Shown one piece after another: positions 1-6,276 of a DNA stretch of 17,138 nucleotides. Positions within the stretch are counted from its first letter, which is position 1; each line of letters opens with the position of its first letter. The notes below the pieces were generated by a model. It saw only the letters and a program-made list of their open reading frames with translations. It was not told the DNA's origin and made no database searches. The position numbers and the translations under genes are program-made. The DNA is from Bacteroidota bacterium (GTDB taxonomy: Bacteria > Bacteroidota > Bacteroidia > Flavobacteriales_F > PHOS-HE28). The DNA lies in contig CAUJFM010000075.1 in assembly GCA_963169595.1 (NCBI GenBank), positions 1-17,138 of the forward strand, read 5' to 3'.

Positions 1-86
1 GGTACCGGAGAAGGGACTCGAACCCTTACAACCTTTCGGTCACACGCCCCTGAAACGTGCGCGTCTACCAATTCCGCCACTCCGGT
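1..86 (-). tRNA. tRNA-Leu, anticodon CAG
   Basis: Read on the minus strand, the stretch folds as a long-variable-arm tRNA. The acceptor stem is ACCGGAG/CTCCGGT (bases 86-80 with 10-4), followed by discriminator A (base 3) and CC at the window edge. The final A of a CCA end would lie outside the window. The anticodon stem CACGT/GCGTG closes a 7-base loop TTCAGGG, giving anticodon CAG, which reads the CUG leucine codon. A variable arm and a normal T arm (GGGTTCGAGTCCC) follow. The gene has its own upstream promoter. Confidence 0.96.
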
Positions 87-115
87 GGGAGATGGTCTTT
101 CCTGCTCAGGGGCCG

Positions 116-143
116 CAAATATACACGCTCTCCAGAATTCCAA
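116..143 (-). promoter_or_regulatory. Bacteroidota-type promoter of tRNA-Leu
   Basis: On the minus strand, TTG (bases 143-141) is followed after 17 bases by TATATTTG (bases 123-116). This fits the Bacteroidota housekeeping sigma consensus of a TTG element and TAnnTTTG. The box ends about 30 bases before the mature tRNA 5' end, leaving a short precursor leader. Confidence 0.8.
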
Positions 144-280
144 CACATGGAACCTGCAGGAAGCACGAAGCCCCCATCCACCGGGTGGTGGACAGGGGCG
201 ACGTGACTCTTCAGATCGACCTCTGAACTACTTGGACACCCGGTTGAACGCGAGGTCCCGATGCAGGGTTACGGTACCCG

Positions 281-316
281 GAAAAAAAAGTCCCGACCGC
301 AGGGAGCGGCCGGGAC
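281..316 (-). terminator. Rho-independent terminator after the M49 peptidase gene
   Basis: On the minus strand, an 11-bp stem (bases 316-306 with 300-290, one G-U pair) with the 5-base loop TCCCT is followed by a run of eight T. It begins 17 bases after the stop codon of the M49 peptidase gene, so it very likely ends that transcript before the tRNA promoter. Confidence 0.9.
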
Positions 317-333
317 CTTTTCCGGATCGCCGA

Positions 334-2373
334 TCAGTTCTCGTCGGGCAGGAAGCTGTGCTTCTGGCCGTAGCGCAGCATCTGGCCGATGAAGTCCTTC
401 GGGTAGGTCAGCTTCACATCGGTGATGTTGCCGTTCGCATCGGTCACGGCCTCCATCTCGGGTTGGATGAAGCCTGCATAGGGGGCCGTCTTGATCTTCT
501 CGGAACGCTTCAGCACCTCCGCGTGCAGCGCCTGGTCCACCTTCACGCCATAGTTCTCCACCAGTGCCTTGCCGGCCTCGTAGTCGCCCTGGCTCTTGAT
601 GCGCTGCACCTCGCGCAGCAGATCGCCGAACAGTACACGCAGCTTGTCGTAATCCCGGATGTCGAAGTAGGTCTCGCCGTTGCGGTTCACCTTCACGATC
701 ACACTGTCGGCCAAGCCCTTCTCATACACCCAGGCGCTCACCCACTGACGGTTGCGCATGTGGGCCTCCTCGATGTCCTTGCCCGGTTTGATGCGGCGCA
801 GCTGGACCATGAGACCGTTCCGGATGTAGCCATCATACTCGGCCTTGCCCACCTCGAGGCTCGGCATCACGCCAAGCTCCACCAGCTTGGGGTCCATGAT
901 GAAGTAGAGCGCCACCAGGTCCGCACGGCCTTCCTCCAGCGTGCTGGCATAGGTCTTCAGCGTGGCATCGGTCTCGCCCACACCGGGCTCGATCTGGCCG
1001 CTGGCATGGCCCACCACCTCGTGCAGGGCGGTGTGGAGCTTGCCGGCCAGGCTGCCATGCTCCTTGGCACGGGCGATCTCCTCGGCATCGTGGCAGAAGA
1101 CCTCCAGGCTGCTCGGGCCGCTGCTCTTGTCGTAGGCCTCGCTGATGTTGCCGAGGCTCACGCTCTTGCTGCCGTGGGCGGCGCGGATCCAGTTGGCATT
1201 GGGCAGGTTCACCCCGACCGGCGTGCTCGGTGCGGCATCACCCGCCTCCCCGACGGTGTTGATGAAGCGGTAGGTGATGCCCACCACGTCCTTCTTCTTG
1301 TGCTGGGGCAGCAGCGGCGAGTTGTCCTCGAACCACTGCGCGTTCTCCATGATCACGGCCATGTTCTTGGTGGCCTCGGGATCGTTCACCTCCACAATGG
1401 CCTCGTAGCTGCCACGCTTGCCGATGGGGTCGTTGTACACCTCCACGAAGCCCAGGATATAGTCCACGGTGCTCTTCGTGTCCTTCACCCAGGCCACGTT
1501 GAAATCGTCCCAGGTCTTCAGATCGCCGGTGCGGTAGTACTGGATGAGCAGTTCAAGGGCGGCCTTCTGCTCGGGGGTCTCGGCCACCGTCACGGCCTTC
1601 TCCAGCCACTTCACGCTCTCGGCCAGGGCGGGGCCATAGAGGCCGTCCACCTTGTAGACCTGTTCCATGAGCTTGCCATCCTTTCCGCGCACCAGGCGGC
1701 TGTTCAGGCCATAGCTCAAGGGCTGGGGGTCGTTCTTCTTCTCCAGCTTGGCATAGAAGGCCTCCACCTCCTTCTGGCTGATGTCATCCCCATAGAAGTT
1801 CACCGCACTGGCGAGCACAGGGTCCTTGTCCGCGTCGAGGCTCACCTTCTTGGCATCGATGGTGGGGTCGAAGATGGCGGCGAGCACCTCGGGGGCGAGG
1901 CTGGCCCCGCTCTCCTTCAGGAGCTGCTCGAAGTAGGCCTGCGGGAAGGCGGGCAGGTGCTTGTCGTTGCTGTAGTGATGGTGGATGCCGTTGCTGAAGA
2001 ACACCTGCTTGCCATAGACCATGAAGTTCTCCCAATCACTGCCGCTGCGCTCACCCTTGTAGTTGGCGAGGATGGCCTCGAGGGCACGGCGGATCTTGAG
2101 GTTGTGGCGGTAGTTCTGGTCCCACATGATGTCACGCCCCGCCAGGCCGGCCATGTTCAGGTAGTAGCAGAGCTGCTTCTGCTGGAGGCTGAGCTGGTCC
2201 CAGCCCGGTACCTGGTAGCGCAGCACGCGGACATCGGCGAACTGCTCGGTCTCCCACTGGAAGGTATCGGCCACGGCCGTGGTATCCGCAACTGGTGCGG
2301 TGGTGCCGGACTGTTCGCCGCCGCAGGCCACGAAGAACGGAGCGGCGAGGAGGATCGAAATGTACTTGCGCAT
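334..2373 (-). CDS. M49-family dipeptidyl-peptidase III-like lipoprotein
   Basis: Zinc metallopeptidase of family M49, expected to release dipeptides from the N-terminus of short peptides. Residues 1-16 form a lipoprotein signal with a lipobox ending V-A-C, so Cys17 is the probable lipid anchor and the enzyme should sit on a membrane facing the periplasm or outside. The family signature H-E-V-V-G-H is at residues 451-456 (zinc ligands His451 and His456, catalytic Glu452). The second motif E-E-G-R-A-D at 480-485 supplies the third ligand, Glu481. The length of 679 residues fits Bacteroides-type DPP III better than the longer animal enzymes. Automated annotation often mislabels this group as dihydrofolate reductase; nothing here supports that. 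The start is fixed by the signal peptide. The gene follows the HD-domain gene by 55 bp and is closed by a strong terminator. Confidence 0.93.
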   Translation of the reverse strand: MRKYISILLAAPFFVACGGEQSGTTAPVADTTAVADTFQWETEQFADVRVLRYQVPGWDQLSLQQKQLCYYLNMAGLAGRDIMWDQNYRHNLKIRRALEAILANYKGERSGSDWENFMVYGKQVFFSNGIHHHYSNDKHLPAFPQAYFEQLLKESGASLAPEVLAAIFDPTIDAKKVSLDADKDPVLASAVNFYGDDISQKEVEAFYAKLEKKNDPQPLSYGLNSRLVRGKDGKLMEQVYKVDGLYGPALAESVKWLEKAVTVAETPEQKAALELLIQYYRTGDLKTWDDFNVAWVKDTKSTVDYILGFVEVYNDPIGKRGSYEAIVEVNDPEATKNMAVIMENAQWFEDNSPLLPQHKKKDVVGITYRFINTVGEAGDAAPSTPVGVNLPNANWIRAAHGSKSVSLGNISEAYDKSSGPSSLEVFCHDAEEIARAKEHGSLAGKLHTALHEVVGHASGQIEPGVGETDATLKTYASTLEEGRADLVALYFIMDPKLVELGVMPSLEVGKAEYDGYIRNGLMVQLRRIKPGKDIEEAHMRNRQWVSAWVYEKGLADSVIVKVNRNGETYFDIRDYDKLRVLFGDLLREVQRIKSQGDYEAGKALVENYGVKVDQALHAEVLKRSEKIKTAPYAGFIQPEMEAVTDANGNITDVKLTYPKDFIGQMLRYGQKHSFLPDEN

Positions 2374-2396
2374 GGAATGGTTCTCGGATGAAGCGA

Positions 2397-2404
2397 CGAA
2401 GATA
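2397..2404 (-). promoter_or_regulatory. Possible -7 box of the M49 peptidase gene
   Basis: TATCTTCG on the minus strand has one mismatch to TAnnTTTG and lies 23 bases upstream of the ATG, in the 55-bp gap after the HD-domain gene. No TTG element is visible at the expected distance, so this is weak. Readthrough from the upstream pair of genes is equally possible. Confidence 0.3.
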
Positions 2405-2428
2405 GCCGCCCGTCCGGACCCGTTCCGG

Positions 2429-2899
2429 TCACCGACGGACCGCGGAAAGAGGCATGTTCGCCTTGGCCTCCTCCACCATGCGTTTCATCCGGTGGTAGGC
2501 GGCGAGCTGCTTGTTGTACCGCTTAAGGTCCGAGGGGTCCAACTGCTCCACGTGCAGCAGGTCCATCTTGTCGGCCAGGTCGTGCAGCTTCACCCGGATG
2601 GCCAGATTGTCCTGTACCACGCGATCGATGTACTGCTCGTAGGTCTCCTCAGGGTGGCGCGTGATGTGCTCCAACGCTTTCAACACGCGCAGGGAAAAGC
2701 CCTTGCGCTCCAGGTCGGCCATGGTGAGGTCCGAACGCTCCAGTACATCGTGCAACGCTCCCAGCACCTGCTCATCGAAGTCATGCCCCCGCATCATCAC
2801 CCGCATCACATGCAGGATGTACGGTTTGCCGAAGCGGTCCGTCTGCCCCTTGTGCACCTTGGCCGCAAGGCGGATGGCGGTCTCGAGCAGGTATTCCAT
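2429..2899 (-). CDS. Small HD-domain phosphohydrolase, MESH1/SpoT-hydrolase-like
   Basis: A 156-residue stand-alone HD domain resembling the hydrolase half of RelA/SpoT proteins and the small MESH1-type enzymes, which hydrolyse (p)ppGpp or related phosphorylated nucleotides. Visible metal-site residues are His30 (PYILH), His50-Asp51 (ALHD) and Asp107 (KLHD). The C-terminal motif K-L-x-D-L-A-D-x-M-D is typical of the stand-alone branch. Two usually conserved positions differ: the Glu-Asp pair after HDxx is Glu54-Arg55, and the usual Asn near the last motif is Lys111. Substrate is therefore uncertain. I chose the ATG at 2899 because MEYLLETAIRLA begins the domain. A longer reading to 2965 would overlap the upstream gene and add a non-conserved tail. 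It lies 5 bp after the lipoprotein gene, so co-transcription is likely. Confidence 0.8.
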   Translation of the reverse strand: MEYLLETAIRLAAKVHKGQTDRFGKPYILHVMRVMMRGHDFDEQVLGALHDVLERSDLTMADLERKGFSLRVLKALEHITRHPEETYEQYIDRVVQDNLAIRVKLHDLADKMDLLHVEQLDPSDLKRYNKQLAAYHRMKRMVEEAKANMPLSAVRR

Positions 2900-2904
2900 G
2901 CGGA

Positions 2905-3585
2905 TTACTTGTCCAGGGTGATGCGCAGGTCCAGGGCTTTGGGATCGCGTGAGATCACCGACCAATCCGTTGCCGCATCGACCTGCTTCGGCTTCTCCCG
3001 GGTGGTGGACACCCCTTCGGCCACCTCGACACCGGAAACGGGTGCGCTGAAGCTGAAGGAGTACTTGTACTTCATCATCCCCAACAGGACCTGGGGGTCG
3101 AAGCCCTCACCTCCGGTGCTGTCCGCCTCCTCCTCGGCAAGGCTGGCGCCCAGTTCGGCAGCATGGCGGTTGTTCGTGCGCACCAGGGTGTTGCCCTCCC
3201 AGGCGAAGAACCCGTGCTGACCACCCGAGCTGTCCGGGAGGAGCACGTTGAGGGCGGCGTTCAATGCGTTGATGTCCTTGAAATGGAAGCTGATGCGCTG
3301 CACCCATTCCTTCTGGTCCAGCTTCACCTTGCTGAGCCCCGGAATGGCCTTGAGCTGGGTGATGTTCTCCTTCAGGTCCATCATGCCCAGGCCCTCATCA
3401 CCGTCCTTCTTCTCGTCGCTCAGGGCCTCCAACCCTTTCATCAGTTCACCGAGCTCGGATAGGTCCACCACGTAGGTCATGGTGCCGCTGCCGTTCTTCT
3501 TGAAAGTGTAGTGCTCCTCGATGGTGAGGCAGCCGGTGAGGCAGAGCACCAAGGCCCCTGCCAGGAGGATCCGCAGACGGTTCAT
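2905..3585 (-). CDS. Hypothetical lipoprotein
   Basis: A 226-residue protein with a clear lipoprotein signal: basic start MNRLR, hydrophobic stretch, then L-T-G-C with Cys19 as the probable lipidated residue. The mature part begins TIEEHYTFKKNGSGTMTYVV, a beta-strand-like opening, then a lysine/aspartate-rich section around residues 55-75, and ends without a membrane helix. I do not recognise a named family with confidence. The opening loosely recalls LppM-like lipoproteins, but that is only an impression. The following HD-domain gene starts 5 bp downstream, so the two are probably translated from one message. A near-consensus -7 box lies only 7 bases before its ATG. It is separated from the giant gene upstream by a strong terminator and so starts its own unit. 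Confidence 0.8.
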   Translation of the reverse strand: MNRLRILLAGALVLCLTGCLTIEEHYTFKKNGSGTMTYVVDLSELGELMKGLEALSDEKKDGDEGLGMMDLKENITQLKAIPGLSKVKLDQKEWVQRISFHFKDINALNAALNVLLPDSSGGQHGFFAWEGNTLVRTNNRHAAELGASLAEEEADSTGGEGFDPQVLLGMMKYKYSFSFSAPVSGVEVAEGVSTTREKPKQVDAATDWSVISRDPKALDLRITLDK

Positions 3586-3592
3586 GAAGGGC

Positions 3593-3600
3593 GAAAGGTA
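3593..3600 (-). promoter_or_regulatory. Possible -7 box of the hypothetical lipoprotein gene
   Basis: TACCTTTC on the minus strand matches TAnnTTTG except for the last base and ends 7 bases before the ATG at 3585. The gap holds a terminator for the preceding gene, so a new promoter is needed here. No TTG element is evident upstream. If real, the transcript would be leaderless or nearly so. Confidence 0.4.
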
Positions 3601-3633
3601 GTGCCGCGGATAGCCGCACGCATGGGACCGGCA

Positions 3634-3669
3634 GAAAAAGCAGGTCCCCCGGGGTTGCCGGGGGACCTG
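3634..3669 (-). terminator. Rho-independent terminator after the giant glycine-rich/P-domain gene
   Basis: A perfect 12-bp stem (bases 3669-3658 with 3652-3641) and the 5-base loop CAACC are followed on the minus strand by CTTTTTC. It begins 18 bases after the stop codon of the giant gene. Confidence 0.9.
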
Positions 3670-3687
3670 TTCTGAGCGTATGTCGTG

Positions 3688-6276
3688 TCAGCGCACCACA
3701 GGGAGTCGGAAGGTGCGGACCACCTCACCCGAACGCACGGTGAGCATCCATACTCCGGTGGTCAGTTCCTGCACCGGGACCAGCACACGCCCGGTGCTGC
3801 CCGTGGCCATCCGGTCGATCACCAACCGGCCGGCCGCATCGCGTAGCTCGTAGCGCAGGTCCCTGGTGCCATACGGATGAAGGATCACGATGTGGTCACC
3901 CTCCACCCGTGCCGTCAGGATCCCTTGGTCGGCTTGCTCAACACCAGTGGTCAGTTCCACCGTCACCTCGGTGGTCGTGCTGTTGCTGCACGCACCAAGG
4001 ATGATCGTCTGCGTCACCGTGTAGGTGCCCGGCGTGGTATAGGTATGGGCCACCGCGGGCTGTTCGCTCATGGTGCCATCACCAAAGTCCCAGTGGACCT
4101 CATCGTAGTCATCCACAGAGGTGCCGAACTGGATGGCACTGCCCAGCAGGACCACCGGTTGGTCCACCGTGATGCCGACACTGACGGCAGGTCCGCTCTC
4201 CACGGTGTAAGTGCCTTCCAGGGTGCAGCCGTTCGCGTCGGTCACCGTCACGGTGTATGAACCAGCAGCCACGTTGATGCTGCTCCCGGTATCGCCCGTG
4301 CTCCAGGTGAAGGCATGCGGGGCGGTGCCGCCAAGCACCTGGAGGGCGATCTGACCATCGGCCTGGTCCGGACAGCTGGCCCACACCACATCGGCCTGCA
4401 CCTCCAGGGCGAAGGGTTCGGTGATGGTGAAGTCGTTGACGATGGCCGCACAGGTGCCGCCCAAGTTGACGCTAACGCTGTAGTTGCCCGGCTGCAGGCC
4501 ATTGATGCCGGCCGTGCCGTTGCTGAGGGCACCTTCAGCGACCACCTGGCCACTGGCGGTCATCCAGGTCACGCTGCCACTGCTCACACCGGGCAGGGAC
4601 ACCGAGGCCGCACCATCGTTGGCACCATGGCAGGTGACCGGAACAAGCGTGCGCTGCAGCGGAGCCGTGGCATGCAGGATCAGGCGAGGCTCGGACTCGT
4701 CATCGTTGGCGAGCACCACGAAGCTGTAGGTGGCCCCTTCGGTGAGCGGCGTGATGATGCCGGTCTGGAGGTCCTCCAGGGTGAGGCAGCTCATGCCGGA
4801 GACGCCTTCCAACTGGGTGGCGGTCACGGTGTAGGTGCCGTTCACGGCCACGTTCACGAGCACCGGGATGCTGATGGCCTCAGCGAACTCGCCATACATG
4901 CTGATGGCCAGATTATGGTCATCGCTGCTGCGGGTGGCGATCTGCGGAGCGGCGGGATGGCTGAAGACGAACTTGGCCACGTCACCTTCCTCGTAGGCAG
5001 GGGTGCCTTCGGCGAAGACCACCACCGTCTCATCGCTGTAGCTGTTCACCGTGCTGGCCAGGTGCAGGCGCACCATGGGCATGGGTCCATCCTGCGAGCC
5101 ACCGAAGACGCCACCCGTGTTACCGCCCACCTTGGCGCTCTCGCTCACGGTGGTGGTCACGGCCGGACCATCGGCCTTGAGCCAGAAACCCTGGCTGCTC
5201 TGGATCACGCCGTTCGCACCGTTGGTGCCCACCAGACCGTTCCAGGTGGCGTTGTTCCCGTTGGCGGGGTTGTAGATCCAGTAGAAGTTCTGCACGTCCG
5301 CACCGCGGCTGATCGAGGCGAAATCGATCGGCGAAGGCAGCGGGTTGCTCACCAGGTTGTACCCATCAGCCGCAGGGTTGCCGCTGTTGGTCCAGGTGAT
5401 GGGCAGCGTGATCGGGCTGTTGGCCACCATGGGCGCACCGGTCACATCCACCACGAAGGGGTTGGTACCACCCAGGTTGTCACCGCTCCACACCGCATAG
5501 CCACGGCCCGTGGCAAGGGCTTCGGCAGTGCCGGTCACACCGACCAGGCCCACGTTCATGCTGGCATCGGCCACGGTCTCATCATACTTGCGCACGCTGG
5601 GCCAATGGATGCCGCTGCCGGGGGGATCGTAGAAGTTGGGGTAATGCGAACCGGGGAAACCGGCGGTGAAGAAGTCGTCCTTCCAGTCGTTCACCGTTTC
5701 GCCGGCCACCGGGCTGCCCAGCAGACGCCAGTTGGTGGCCCCACCGGGGATGTAGCGCTGCACGGTGAGGTCACCCGTGTAGCTGGCCGAAGGATCCACC
5801 GGACCCAGGCGACCGGTGCGTGTGGCATCGCTGCGCAGCACCACCGTGGCGCTGCTGGCATTGAACGCGCCATCGTTCAGTTGCAGGGTGCCGAAGATGT
5901 TGATCCCTCCGGTCACGGTCACACCAGCACTGGCGTTCACCGTGAGGTCGTTGAAGGCCACCGTGCCCGTAACCGCGATCGTCACCGGGGAAGTGCTTTC
6001 GAGGGTCACCTCGCCGGTGGCTGCTGATACCGAGAACTGGGCCAGCGTGAGCTGGTCACCATGCACGTTCAGCGTATTGCCCGCATTGACGACCAATCGG
6101 CTGGTGGCCTGCGTGGTCAGGTCCTCGATAGCACTATTGGCGTTCACCGTAATGGTGTCACCGGTCTGAATGACCATGCTGGTCGTGCTGTTCCAGTTGA
6201 CGGCGATCGGGGTCCCCACGGGCGTGGTGGCCCAGATGGCGCCGTTGATGTTGCCACTACCCTGGCTGTAGTAGGC
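3688..6276 (-). repeat. Copy A of the duplicated 2.6-kb C-terminal module
   Basis: It codes for the last 862 residues of the glycine-rich giant protein, starting at AYYSQGSGN. It is collinear with copy B at 8955-11546 and differs in length by one codon. Some blocks are near-identical at DNA level: a 35-base identical run at 5741-5775 matches 11011-11045, and a 27-base run at 5455-5481 matches 10727-10753. Homology stops abruptly just before AYYSQG; upstream domains are unrelated. Confidence 0.9.

Noticed and set aside
85..2391. Very long open frame on the plus strand (768 codons) opposite the M49 peptidase gene
   Set aside because: It begins at the edge of the tRNA-Leu gene, crosses the terminator, and is rich in His, Leu, Val, Gly and Ala, as expected from antisense reading of a GC-rich gene. 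The opposite strand has clear M49 motifs.
2900..2965. N-terminal extension of the HD-domain gene
   Set aside because: It would overlap the lipoprotein gene; the added residues do not belong to the HD fold, and the ATG at 2899 begins the domain.
4315..6027. 570-codon plus-strand open frame opposite the glycine-rich giant gene
   Set aside because: It mirrors the antisense frame of the other copy and has no signal, start context or family match.
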